Part shown: piece after piece, positions 1 to 8,300 of the stretch
How the letters are laid out: each line of letters starts with the position of its first letter
Numbering within the stretch: position 1 is the stretch's first letter
Assembly: GCA_021496505.1 (NCBI GenBank)
Contig: CP053031.1
Location: 1,364,001-1,428,000 of the forward strand
Direction of reading: 5' to 3'
From: Thermoleophilia bacterium SCSIO 60948
GTDB taxonomy: Bacteria; Actinomycetota; Thermoleophilia; Solirubrobacterales; 70-9
Length of the DNA stretch: 64,000 bases
The notes under the pieces: model-generated
Databases searched by the model: none
What the model saw: only the letters and a program-made list of their open reading frames with translations
What the model was told of the DNA's origin: nothing
Translations under genes and position numbers: made by a program

Positions 1-645
1 ACGAGTTACATGGAGCGGCTCGGGATGGAGGTCTCGTTCGTCGACGGGATGCGGGTATCGGACGCCGAGACCGTCGAGGTCGCGATGATGGTCCTGCTCG
101 GCAAGGTCAACGCCGACATCGTCAAGCGGATCAACCGTCACGGCCAGCCCGCTGTCGGGCTGTCCGGGGAGGACGGGTCGCTGTTCGAGGTCCGCCCGCA
201 CGCCGACGCCGAGCGGATCGGCTGGGTCGGCGAGATCGAGCGCGTCGACGTCGACGTGATCCGCCACATCGCCGCCGACTACATCCCGGTCATCGCGACC
301 TCGGCCGCCGATCGCGACGGCAACTCCTACAACGTCAACGCCGACACCGCGGCCGGGAAGGTCGCCGCCGCCCTCGGCGCCCACAAGGCGATCTTCCTGA
401 CCGACGTCGAGGGCTGGCGCGCCGATGCCTCGGACCCCGAGACGCTCGTCTCCAAGGCGTCGGCATCGGAGATACGGCGGGCGCTCGAAGCCACCGAGGG
501 CGGGATGCGGCCGAAGCTCGCCGCCTGTCTCGAGGCGATAGACGGCGGCGCCGGCTCGGCCCACATCATCGACGGACGCCAGCCGCACTCGCTGCTGCTC
601 GAGCTGTTCACCGACGCCGGGATCGGCACGATGGTGACGCCGTGA
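1..645 (+). CDS. argB: Acetylglutamate kinase, C-terminal part (5' end outside window)
   Basis: Phosphorylates N-acetyl-L-glutamate in the second step of arginine synthesis. The reading frame is open from base 1, so the start codon and the ATP-binding N-terminus lie to the left; about 215 residues are present. Visible family features are the GMRVSDAETVEV segment, the GKVNADIV stretch that follows it, NVNADTAAGKVAAALGA, the FLTDVEG strand, the GGMRPKL motif and the C-terminal HIIDGR segment. The stop overlaps the GTG start of argD (GTGA), so the two genes are translationally coupled. Identification is firm; only the N-terminal part cannot be judged. Confidence 0.96.
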   Translation, partial: TSYMERLGMEVSFVDGMRVSDAETVEVAMMVLLGKVNADIVKRINRHGQPAVGLSGEDGSLFEVRPHADAERIGWVGEIERVDVDVIRHIAADYIPVIATSAADRDGNSYNVNADTAAGKVAAALGAHKAIFLTDVEGWRADASDPETLVSKASASEIRRALEATEGGMRPKLAACLEAIDGGAGSAHIIDGRQPHSLLLELFTDAGIGTMVTP

Positions 646-1835
646 GCGCCGGCACGCGCATCGAAGAGCTGAAGCGGCTCGAGGGCGACTACGCGATGAG
701 CACCTACCTGCGCTCGCCGATCGAGTTCGTGCGTGGCGACGGGGTGCGGGTCTGGGACTCCGACGGCAACGAGTACCTCGACTTCTTCGCCGGGCTGTCG
801 GTGTCGAACCTCGGCCACTGCCACCCCGAGATCGTCGCCGCGATCCGCGAACAGGCCGGGCTGCTGGCGGGAAGCTCCAACCTCTTCTATTCGGAGCCGG
901 CGCTGCGGCTCAGCGAGCGGCTCTCCGAGACGAGCATCGGCGGTCGCGTCTTCCTCTGCAACACCGGGACCGAGGCGAGTGAGTGCGCGATCAAGATCGC
1001 CCGCAAGCACGCACATCGCCGCGGGGTCGACAGACCCGAGGTGGTGAGCCTCGACGGCGGCTTCCACGGCCGCACGATCGGTGCCCTGTCGGCGACGCCG
1101 CGGCTCGCCAACGAGGAGCTGTTCGGACCGCTGCCGGCCGGCTTCCGCGGCGTCCCGCGCGACGACGCCGAGGCGCTGCGGGGTGCGATCGGGCCGAACA
1201 CCGCCGCGGTGATGATCGAGCCGGTCCAGGGCGAGGCCGGGATCTTCCCGATCGCCGATGCGGTGCTGCGCGCGGCTCGAGAGGCCTGTGACGAGCACGG
1301 AGCGCTGCTGATCTTCGACGAGGTCCAGGCCGGGATGGGGCGGACCGGGACCCTTTGGGCCTACGAGCAGACGGGGGTCACCCCGGACGTGATGACCGCG
1401 GCGAAGGCGCTCGGCGGCGGTCTGCCGGTCGGCGCGGTCGTCGCCCGCGGCGAGGCCGACGTGCTCGAGCCTGGTGACCACGGGTCGACCTTCGCGGGTG
1501 GCCCGATCGCGGCACGAGCGGCGCTGAAGGCGCTCGAGCTCGCCGGCGATCCGGAGCTGCTCGCGTCGGTGCGCGAGCAGGGCGAGCGGCTCGCGACGGG
1601 CCTCGCCGCGCTCGACGGGGTCGATTCCGTCCGCTCGCGAGGCCTGATGGCGGCGCTCGTGCTCGCCGACGGGATCGAGGCCGCGGCGGTGCGCGACGCC
1701 GCGCTCTCGAACGGGCTCGTCACCAACGTGCCCGGGCCCTCGACGATCCGCCTGCTGCCGCCGCTGACGATCACGGCCGCCGACGTCGATGAGGCGCTCG
1801 ACAAGCTCGGCCGGGCGATCGCCGCCGGCCGCTGA
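642..1835 (+). CDS. argD: Acetylornithine aminotransferase
   Basis: PLP-dependent class III aminotransferase, 397 residues, the normal length. It transfers the amino group from glutamate to N-acetylglutamate semialdehyde in arginine synthesis. Visible motifs are the phosphate-binding NTGTEASECAIKIARK segment, the FHGRTIGALSAT loop, the cofactor aspartate in IFDEVQAGMGRTG, the Schiff-base lysine in TAAKALGGGLPVGA and the STFAGGP segment. It starts at GTG inside the argB stop (GTGA). A dual role as succinyldiaminopimelate aminotransferase is known in this family and cannot be excluded. No argF, argH or argR is visible downstream; the strand changes right after the stop. Confidence 0.96.
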   Translation: MSAGTRIEELKRLEGDYAMSTYLRSPIEFVRGDGVRVWDSDGNEYLDFFAGLSVSNLGHCHPEIVAAIREQAGLLAGSSNLFYSEPALRLSERLSETSIGGRVFLCNTGTEASECAIKIARKHAHRRGVDRPEVVSLDGGFHGRTIGALSATPRLANEELFGPLPAGFRGVPRDDAEALRGAIGPNTAAVMIEPVQGEAGIFPIADAVLRAAREACDEHGALLIFDEVQAGMGRTGTLWAYEQTGVTPDVMTAAKALGGGLPVGAVVARGEADVLEPGDHGSTFAGGPIAARAALKALELAGDPELLASVREQGERLATGLAALDGVDSVRSRGLMAALVLADGIEAAAVRDAALSNGLVTNVPGPSTIRLLPPLTITAADVDEALDKLGRAIAAGR

Positions 1836-1838
1836 GGC

Positions 1839-2948
1839 TCAGCTCTCGCCGCCGCCGGCGTCGGAGCCCGGGTCGCCGCCCTCGTTCGATCGCTCGCGCA
1901 GCCGTTCGCGGACGGCGGCCGCGGCCGGCCGGCCTCGCTCCCAGGCGAGCCTGTCGAGCGCTCCGCCGAGCGGCCGGAACGCCTGGATCCGGTCGCGTTC
2001 GTGGCACGTGTCGGTCCAGTCGAGCTTGTGGCGGGCCTCGCTGCCGAGAAATTCGAAGCCCTCGAGGCCGGAGTCGAAGGCGTGGCGGATCCGCGCCTGC
2101 ATCAACAAGGTGGCGGGTGCATAGCGCGAGAACGCCGTGTCGTAGCCGACCTTGAGGTCATACAGGGCGACACCGTCGTCGAGGCAGAAGGCGAACGCGA
2201 TCGCGCGGCCGTCGAGGCGCAGGAACCAGAGGCGAAGCGTCCCCTCCTCGCTCGCCCACTCGGCGATCCGCCTGTAGAAGGCGAGCGTGCTCTCCGAGTC
2301 GGCGATCGCGGTTCCGCGCTCGGATTTCCACCCAGAGCCCTCGATCGCGAACCCCTCCTCCAGCAACTCGCCGAGCCGCCCGTCCGGATCCTCGACACCC
2401 ATCCGGACCTCGCCCTGCTCGCCGAGGCGACGGGCGAAGCGGCGGTACTTGCTGAGCCTGCGGCTCGGCAGACCGGCCTCGAACTCGGCGGAGTCGCGTC
2501 CCTCGGTCGCGATGTACGGCGAGCGCATCACGGTCCGGCGAAGGACCCGCATCGAGGCGAGCTCGGCGGCGGCCGCGACGGTCTCGGCGATCGCGTCGTC
2601 GGTCGGGACCCAGCCGAGGTCGATGTAGCGCCGCGCGCTCTTCGCCAAGCGGCCGCTCAGCGTCCCGAGGTCGTCGAGGGACGCGAACACGGGCGAGTAG
2701 AGCGGCGAGTGCCAGTTCGCCGCCGAGCGGATGGCGCCCCGTGCGCTCAACACGGGGGCGACCGCGCGAAGCTCGCCGTCACGGCGCAGCCACGCCAGTT
2801 GCAGTGGCTGCGAGGGCGCGAAGCTCTCGGCCCAGGCCTCGATCCAGCCCGGTCGCACGAACGGCGTGCCGCCGGTTGCACGCGCAAGCTCGAGCCACTC
2901 CGAGCGCTCGCCACCTCGTAGCGGTCGCAGGTCGAATTCGTAGGGCAT
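1839..2948 (-). CDS. GNAT/FemAB-like acyltransferase (BioF2-type acetyltransferase domain)
   Basis: A 369-residue protein of the GNAT-fold family found in exopolysaccharide loci (Acetyltransf_6, also called BioF2-like or CelD-like). The N-terminus carries GTPFVRPGWIEAWAESF, typical of these enzymes. The central part holds the SKYRRFARRLGEQG basic segment, and the C-terminal half has LRLWFLRLDGRAIAF and DLKVGYDTAFSRYAP, the conserved tract in which the donor site is formed. I chose the ATG at 2948 (MPYEFDL) because upstream codons in frame encode a low-complexity stretch antisense to the neighbouring gene. It is paralogous to the gene at 28857-29999. The substrate is unknown; transfer of an acyl or aminoacyl group to a sugar or lipid carrier is inferred from context. 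It converges on argD with a 3-bp gap. Confidence 0.8.
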   Translation of the reverse strand: MPYEFDLRPLRGGERSEWLELARATGGTPFVRPGWIEAWAESFAPSQPLQLAWLRRDGELRAVAPVLSARGAIRSAANWHSPLYSPVFASLDDLGTLSGRLAKSARRYIDLGWVPTDDAIAETVAAAAELASMRVLRRTVMRSPYIATEGRDSAEFEAGLPSRRLSKYRRFARRLGEQGEVRMGVEDPDGRLGELLEEGFAIEGSGWKSERGTAIADSESTLAFYRRIAEWASEEGTLRLWFLRLDGRAIAFAFCLDDGVALYDLKVGYDTAFSRYAPATLLMQARIRHAFDSGLEGFEFLGSEARHKLDWTDTCHERDRIQAFRPLGGALDRLAWERGRPAAAAVRERLRERSNEGGDPGSDAGGGES

Positions 2949-3030
2949 CGGGGAATTGTGACGCCACCCGGCCGAAGCGTGTCCGATGCCCGCGAGAGCC
3001 GCTGCGCGACGCTCTAGGGTTCGCAGGCCC

Positions 3031-3459
3031 ATGCCCCTCGAGCCACACGAGCGCGTCGGCCTCGGCCGCGCCGGCAGGCCCCCGGCCGAGCCGCCCCCGC
3101 CCGTCGATGAGGGATTCGGCGGACCCGGCGACGACGGCGAGGAGCCCCCCGGCGGGATGAGCCGTGGTCTCAAGGCCGCGCTCGTCGGCCTCGTGGCCCT
3201 CGTTCTCGGGTTGGGCGTCGGGCTCGGGGTGATCGTCGGCAGCGGTCCGCGTGAGATCGAGCGAACGACGACCTCGAGCGTCACGAAGACGGAGACGGAG
3301 ACCGACACCCAGACGGAGACCGCGGTGGAGACCGTCGTCGAGACCGTCACGTCCGATCCGACGACGATCACCGAGACGGAGACCGAGGAGGCCGACACCG
3401 TCACGGAGACGGTGACCGAGCAGGCGCCGGCGCCTCCGGGCCAGGGCAACGGGAACTAG
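3031..3459 (+). CDS. Single-pass membrane protein with Thr/Glu/Val-rich extracellular tail
   Basis: A 142-residue protein I do not recognise. It has a proline-rich, acidic cytoplasmic N-terminus (about residues 1-45), one hydrophobic helix (LKAALVGLVALVLGLGVGLG, about 48-68) and then about 65 residues built from repeated TET, VET and TVTET units, ending in a Pro/Gly-rich tail. The tail should be extended and highly charged, a plausible wall-spanning or O-glycosylated stalk. I prefer the ATG at 3031 over an in-frame ATG at 2986 because a TAGGGT box (3015-3020) lies 10 nt before it, which fits a nearly leaderless transcript. It is transcribed divergently from the acyltransferase. Confidence 0.6.
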   Translation: MPLEPHERVGLGRAGRPPAEPPPPVDEGFGGPGDDGEEPPGGMSRGLKAALVGLVALVLGLGVGLGVIVGSGPREIERTTTSSVTKTETETDTQTETAVETVVETVTSDPTTITETETEEADTVTETVTEQAPAPPGQGNGN

Positions 3460-3491
3460 CGCACACCCGGTCGTCAAGCTCCGCCGCGCAG

Positions 3492-4718
3492 ATGACGATG
3501 CTTCGGGGGATGCGCGTCCTGCTCGTTGCCCAGCACTTCGCTCCCGAGGTCACCGCCGGTCGGTTCCGAGTCGAGCCCTTCGCGCGTGAGCTCGCGGCGC
3601 GCGGACACGAGGTGACGGTCGTGTGCCCGGTGCCGAACCACCCCTCGGGAGTGGTCGAGCCGGGGTATCGCGGTCGCCCGATCGTCCGCAGTCGCGGCGA
3701 CGGCGTCCGGATCCGTCACGTCTGGGTGAGGGCGAGCGCGGAGAAGTCGCTCAAGGGACGCCTCGGTCTCTACGCGTCGTTCGGCGCCGCCGCGCTGCTC
3801 GCCGGATCGATCCGGCGCCGCCAGGACGTCGTCCTCGCGAGCTCGCCGCCGCTTTCGGTCGGCCTCGCCGGGATGCTGCTCGCCGAGCGCCACCGCGCGC
3901 CCTTCGTCTTCGACGTCCGCGACCCGTGGCCGGGCGCGGCGGTCCGGCTCGGCGAGCTCGGGCCGGGCCGGCTGCTCGACACGCTGAGCGCGCTCGAGCG
4001 GACGCTCTACGCCCGCGCGCGAACCACGGTCACCGTCAACGACGCCTTCGCCCGCCACATATCGGAGGTCGACTCCGCGGCGCACGTCGAGGTGATCCCG
4101 AACGGGACGACGCGCGACTGGGTCGACGCGGGAAGGACGGTCTCCCGCGAGCCCGGCCAGGGATTCGTGCTCGGATACGCCGGCAACCTCGGGCTCGCCC
4201 AAAACATCGAGGTCGCGATCGACGCGATCGCCGAGCTCGCCGGAACCGGAGCGCTCGAAGCGCGGATGCTGGTCGTCGGCGACGGCCCGCGCCGGGCCGA
4301 GGTCGAGGCATACGCCGAGGATCGCGCCCCGGGGCTGGTCGAGTTCCACGGCCTGATGAGTCCGCGGGAAGCAGCGGCGGTGCTCGCTCGCCGCACCGAC
4401 GCGTTGCTCGTCTCCGAGCGACAGGACTGGACCGTCTCGTCGAAGCTCTACGACTACGCCGCTCTGGCGCGACCGATGGTCGCCGCGGTGAGGGGGGAGA
4501 TGGCGACGCTCGTCGAGCGTGAGGGGATCGGGCTCGTCACGCCGGCCGACGACCCGGCCGGCATCCGCGAGGCGATCGAGCGCCTCGCCTCGAACCCCGA
4601 GCTCGGTTCCGAGCTCGGGACCCGAGGCCTCGCCTTCGCCGAGCGCAACCTGCGCGAGGCCGGAGCGCGGCGGATGGCCGACGTCGTCGAGCGCGCCGGG
4701 CGCGGGGCGGGCGGATGA
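3492..4718 (+). CDS. Glycosyltransferase family 4 (WbuB-like)
   Basis: A 408-residue GT-B fold retaining glycosyltransferase. The N-terminal Rossmann half begins MRVLLVAQHFAPEVTAGRF and contains the P.HPSG segment typical of WbuB-like fucosamine/aminosugar transferases and a DVRDPWPGAAVRLGEL segment. The C-terminal donor half shows LGYAGNLGLAQNIE, VVGDGPRRAEVE, VEFHGLMS and SKLYDYAALARPMVA, where the conserved glutamate of the EX7E motif is replaced by the S-KLYDY variant seen in this subfamily. Starts at 3492, 3498 and 3510 are all possible; 3510 (MRVLLVA) matches homologues best but lacks a clear ribosome site. Its stop overlaps the next ATG (ATGA), beginning a three-gene operon. Confidence 0.88.
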   Translation: MTMLRGMRVLLVAQHFAPEVTAGRFRVEPFARELAARGHEVTVVCPVPNHPSGVVEPGYRGRPIVRSRGDGVRIRHVWVRASAEKSLKGRLGLYASFGAAALLAGSIRRRQDVVLASSPPLSVGLAGMLLAERHRAPFVFDVRDPWPGAAVRLGELGPGRLLDTLSALERTLYARARTTVTVNDAFARHISEVDSAAHVEVIPNGTTRDWVDAGRTVSREPGQGFVLGYAGNLGLAQNIEVAIDAIAELAGTGALEARMLVVGDGPRRAEVEAYAEDRAPGLVEFHGLMSPREAAAVLARRTDALLVSERQDWTVSSKLYDYAALARPMVAAVRGEMATLVEREGIGLVTPADDPAGIREAIERLASNPELGSELGTRGLAFAERNLREAGARRMADVVERAGRGAGG

Positions 4719-6001
4719 GCTCCGCCGGGCGCTTCGAGGGCCTGTGCGCGACGCCGGACACTCCGGCGGCGCACGTCGCCGAGCTCCTGAGCTGGCTCTG
4801 GGGATTTCCGGATCCCGTCGCCGAGAACGCCCCCGGCCTGGTCCGGTTGGCGCCGTCGGATGCGGGCGCGGAGGTGCGTCGCGCCGTCTCGGGCGGGCGG
4901 CTCGGCGCCGCGATCGTGATCCGCGGCGATCGTCCCGACGCCGCCGACCCCGGCGCGTCGCCGAGCCGGCGCGTCGAGGGCTCCCCGTCTTTCGACGGGT
5001 CGCGCGTCGCCGGCGAATTCAGACTGATCGACGCGACGCCGGGTGAGTTCGGCGTCGCATCCTCGCTCGGAACCCACGCCACCTGGAGTTCCGGGGTCCT
5101 CGACCTCGCGGCGCCCGACGATCTCGGCTGGGGCACCCTGCGGAGCTTCTGGGCCCTCGAGGCGGTCTCGCACGTGCTCGGGACGCCACGCCGGCTACCG
5201 GCCGTCGGCTGCCTGCGCCTCGATGATTTCCCCGGCACGGCGCAGCACCAGGCCCAGGGCAACGCGAAGGAGGACGCCAAGCAACTTCGGAGGCTGTCGA
5301 GCCTGCGCCGCGCCTGTGAGCGCTCCGGGTCCGTTCTGAACTTCGCGGTGGCGGCGGAGGCGCTCGACGGCGGCGCCCGCGTACCGCTAGACCGAGTCTG
5401 GCCGCGTTGCATCGAGCAGCTCGGCGACGGCGTCCGCGCGGGTCGCTTCGAGCCCGTGTGCCACGGCCTGCTCCATCTCGACCCGGACCTCTATGAGAGC
5501 TCCGGCGAGATCGAGTTCCGCGAGTTCGCCGCGCTCAGCCACGAGGAGGCGGGGCGCCGGATCGACCTGGCGCTCGCCTGGCACGAAGCGAAGCTGGCGC
5601 GTCCACGCGTGTTCGTCGCTCCCGCCTGGGGCTACAGCGAGGGCAGCATCGAGGCCCTGGCGGAGCGCGGCCTCCCCGCGTGGCTGCCGCCCCGGCCGGG
5701 GCCGTTGGCCGACGGACCGAACCTGCGCGAGACCCTGACGAGCGACCTGATCGGCCTGCACCGCCTCGACTATTCGCCGCTCGCCCGGCTCGCGGCGGTC
5801 GGGGTGCCGCCAACGGTCACCTTCCACGGAGGGCTCATCGACTCGCGCACGACGCGCCCTCGCGATGTCGCCGGCGCGGTCGACCTCGCACGGCTGCTGC
5901 TCGCGCGCGACATCGTCCGCGTCCCACGGATCGCCGGCGTCGACTGGATCGGAGCCGGCGACTTCGCCGAACTGATCGCCGGCCACCGGGCGAGCGGCTG
6001 A
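4715..6001 (+). CDS. Distant polysaccharide deacetylase-like (NodB-fold) protein
   Basis: A 428-residue protein with signs of a divergent carbohydrate esterase 4 barrel. From about residue 164 it reads CLRLDDFPGT, which resembles the metal-binding Asp-Asp motif 1. Further on it has PVCHGLLHLD (about 248), in the position of the H-x(3)-H metal motif, and RVFVAPAWGYS (about 300), like the R-x-P-x-G/W motif 3. The N-terminal 150 residues match nothing I know. There is no signal peptide or membrane helix, so it may act in the cytoplasm or on a lipid-linked intermediate. It is coupled on both sides (ATGA with the glycosyltransferase upstream, TGATG with the one downstream), which ties it to polysaccharide assembly. 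Activity is unproven. Confidence 0.6.
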   Translation: MSSAGRFEGLCATPDTPAAHVAELLSWLWGFPDPVAENAPGLVRLAPSDAGAEVRRAVSGGRLGAAIVIRGDRPDAADPGASPSRRVEGSPSFDGSRVAGEFRLIDATPGEFGVASSLGTHATWSSGVLDLAAPDDLGWGTLRSFWALEAVSHVLGTPRRLPAVGCLRLDDFPGTAQHQAQGNAKEDAKQLRRLSSLRRACERSGSVLNFAVAAEALDGGARVPLDRVWPRCIEQLGDGVRAGRFEPVCHGLLHLDPDLYESSGEIEFREFAALSHEEAGRRIDLALAWHEAKLARPRVFVAPAWGYSEGSIEALAERGLPAWLPPRPGPLADGPNLRETLTSDLIGLHRLDYSPLARLAAVGVPPTVTFHGGLIDSRTTRPRDVAGAVDLARLLLARDIVRVPRIAGVDWIGAGDFAELIAGHRASG

Positions 6002-7122
6002 TGGCCCCGCGGATCGTCCAGGTCATGGGCTGGCGCTCCCAGCAGTACGGGAGCTTCGAGCGCTTCCTCGTCGCGCTCTCGCGATCCGGCCGCGAGATGG
6101 GTGTCGAGACGCACCTCGTCTTTCAGAACCGGCCTCCGGAGCGGTTCGCCGATGACGTCGAGGCGGCGATCCACACCGTCGAGGCGGCTCGCGGGCCACT
6201 CGACGCGCGCTACGTCCTCGAGCTCGGCCGGCTCCTGCGCAGGGTCGGAGCCACGCACCTGAACGCACACTTCGGAACCGACGCGTACCTCGCGCTCGCC
6301 GTCGCCCAGGCTCTCGGGGTCCAGCGCCGCTTCATGACCAAGCACAGCGCTCCGGGGCGCTCGCGGCTCACCTTCGCCGACGCGCGCCACCGCTGGCTCG
6401 GTCGCCATTCCGAGCGCTTCTTCGCCGTCTCTCACGACGTCGCCGAGCGGCTCGCGACCGCCGGCGTGCCGCGGTCGAAGATCGAGGTGGTCTACCTGGG
6501 GGTCTCGACGCGGGTCTACCGTCCCGACGCCGGCGACCGCGAACGCGTTCGCTCCGAGCTCAGGCTGCGAGCGGATCAGCGGCTGATCCTCACCGCGTCG
6601 CACCTGCGTCCGAACAAGGGCGTCGAGCTGATGCCGGAGGTGTTCGAGCGGGTCCGGAACGAGTGCCCTGAGGCGGTCCTGATGCTGGCCGGCGATGGGC
6701 CCGCGCGCGCCGACATCGAGCGGGCGTTCGCGCGTTCGGCGAGCCCGCCGGAGAGCTACCGGTTCCTCGGCCGCCGCGATGACGTCCCCGAGCTGCTGCG
6801 GGCCGCCGACCTCTTCGTCCTGCCGACGGCGATCACCGAGGGGATGCCGCTGGGCACGGTCGAGGCGCTGGCGAGCGGCTGCCCCGTCGTAGCAACCGAT
6901 GTCTCGGATCTGACCCGGCTCGTCTCGGAGGTCGCGGAGATCGTCCCGCGCGGAGACGTGGCCGCGCTGGCCGGCGGGATCGTCGAGTCGTTGCGGCGCG
7001 ACGGGCCGGAGCGCGAGCAGCGCTCGCTGGCCGGCCGGGCGCTGGTCGAGGAGCGCCTCTCGGTCGACGCCGCTGCCCAGGCCTATCTCGAGAGCTACCT
7101 CGCGCCGCCGCCGGCCGGCTGA
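6001..7122 (+). CDS. Glycosyltransferase family 4
   Basis: A 373-residue GT-B enzyme. The acceptor half starts PRIVQVMGWRSQQYGSFERF. The donor half has SKIEVVYLGVSTRVYRPD, then LTASHLRPNKGVELMPEVF, MLAGDGPARADIE, YRFLGRRDDVPELLRAADLFVLPTA and EGMPLGTVEALASGCPVVATD, which contains the EX7E nucleotide-sugar motif. The ATG at 6001 overlaps the stop of the upstream gene by one base (TGATG), which fixes the start. The 3' end overlaps the convergent glycosyltransferase by 28 bp. It is the last gene of the 3492-7122 operon. Sugar specificity cannot be read from the sequence. Confidence 0.9.
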   Translation: MAPRIVQVMGWRSQQYGSFERFLVALSRSGREMGVETHLVFQNRPPERFADDVEAAIHTVEAARGPLDARYVLELGRLLRRVGATHLNAHFGTDAYLALAVAQALGVQRRFMTKHSAPGRSRLTFADARHRWLGRHSERFFAVSHDVAERLATAGVPRSKIEVVYLGVSTRVYRPDAGDRERVRSELRLRADQRLILTASHLRPNKGVELMPEVFERVRNECPEAVLMLAGDGPARADIERAFARSASPPESYRFLGRRDDVPELLRAADLFVLPTAITEGMPLGTVEALASGCPVVATDVSDLTRLVSEVAEIVPRGDVAALAGGIVESLRRDGPEREQRSLAGRALVEERLSVDAAAQAYLESYLAPPPAG

Positions 7123-8300
7123 GCCTCGAGCGTCGCCCGCAGCTCACCCTCGACGATCTCCGCCGCCCGCTCCCAGCTCGCGTCCGCGAGCGCCAACTCG
7201 CGTCCCGCCGCTCCCATTCGCTCGGCGAGATCTCGGTCCGAGAGCACTCGCTCCAGGGCATCGGCCAGCGCGGCGGGGTCGCCGGGCGCCACGAGCAGGC
7301 CTGTCTCGCCATCGATCACGACGTCGCCGATGTCGCCGACGTCACTGGAGACGACCGGACGGCCCATCGTCATCGCGACATGGACGACACCGCTCTGGAA
7401 GCCCGCCGTGTACGGCGTCACCGCGACCATCGAGCGCGCGTAGACGGGCTCGACCTCGGCGATCTCGAGGTAGCGGTCGATGATCTCGACCCTCGGCCCG
7501 TGGCGCTCGGCCCAGGCCTCGATCGCATCGACGTCGACCTCCTGGCGGTGCGGGTAGCCGGCGAGGGTGATGCTCGCGTCGGGCATCCGCTCGCTGAGGA
7601 TGTCGAACGCGTCGAGCAGGATCGGGATTCCCTTCACGCGTCGCCAGGCGCCGAAGAAGAGGATCCGGCGCTCGTCGGGCAGGGGCGGCGCGTCCTCGCC
7701 GAAGACCCGCTCGTCACCGTGCGGAACGATCCCGATCCTGGCGTGCGGCCAGTTCTCGGCGAACATCTTCTTCGTGCGCTCGCCGTGAACCAGGATCGCG
7801 TCGTAGCGCGAGTACATATCGGCCAGCAGGCGCTCGCTGAAGGCCGCGTCGTGGTAGCTGCTGTCGGCGTCGAAGCGACTGAAGGGTCGAGCGTTGTGGC
7901 AGAGGTTGACGTAGCGCGCGTGGCGGGGGAGGCCCAGGGCGATCCGCATCGCGGTCGCGGCGACGATGTTCTGGACGTCGCAGGTCACGAGGACGACGTC
8001 GTAGCGGCCGCGGCGCGCCTCGAAGACCGCCCGGACCCAGGCGCGGACCAGGCCGACGGCGACCCCCGCGCGGCGGCGCAGGAAGTTGAGCCGGCCCGGC
8101 TTCGGCTGCTCGGAGCCCTTGACCGACGGGTGCAGGACGGCCCGCATCCGCGCCGCGCCGCTGTGGCCGCCGGCGAGCTCGTTGCCCGCCGGTGTGATCA
8201 GGTCGACCTCGTTGCCGCGCGCGGCGAGCGCGTCGCCGAGCTGGACGGCGTAGTGCAGCAGGCCCCCGAAGGGGGTCACCTCGACGATCCCGACCTTCAA
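7095..8300 (-). CDS. Glycosyltransferase family 4
   Basis: A 401-residue GT-B enzyme. The N-terminus reads KVGIVEVTPFGGLLHYAVQLGDALAARGNEVDLIT, the usual first Rossmann unit. The donor half shows RILFFGAWRRVKGIPILLDAF, SITLAGYP, EPVYARSMVAVTPYT and a QSGVVHVAMTMGRPVVSSDVGD segment in place of EX7E (Q instead of the first Glu). I chose a TTG start at 8300 because it overlaps the upstream stop as TTGA, the same coupling used elsewhere here, and gives the canonical N-terminus; an upstream ATG (8357) would add 19 residues that lie inside the neighbour. Convergent 3' overlap with the gene at 6001-7122. Confidence 0.87.
   Translation of the reverse strand: MKVGIVEVTPFGGLLHYAVQLGDALAARGNEVDLITPAGNELAGGHSGAARMRAVLHPSVKGSEQPKPGRLNFLRRRAGVAVGLVRAWVRAVFEARRGRYDVVLVTCDVQNIVAATAMRIALGLPRHARYVNLCHNARPFSRFDADSSYHDAAFSERLLADMYSRYDAILVHGERTKKMFAENWPHARIGIVPHGDERVFGEDAPPLPDERRILFFGAWRRVKGIPILLDAFDILSERMPDASITLAGYPHRQEVDVDAIEAWAERHGPRVEIIDRYLEIAEVEPVYARSMVAVTPYTAGFQSGVVHVAMTMGRPVVSSDVGDIGDVVIDGETGLLVAPGDPAALADALERVLSDRDLAERMGAAGRELALADASWERAAEIVEGELRATLEAQPAGGGAR

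Noticed and set aside
327-1481. Long minus-strand frame opposite argB-argD
   Set aside because: Typical antisense shadow in high-GC DNA: Arg/Asp/His-rich, no motifs, and fully covered by two certain genes.
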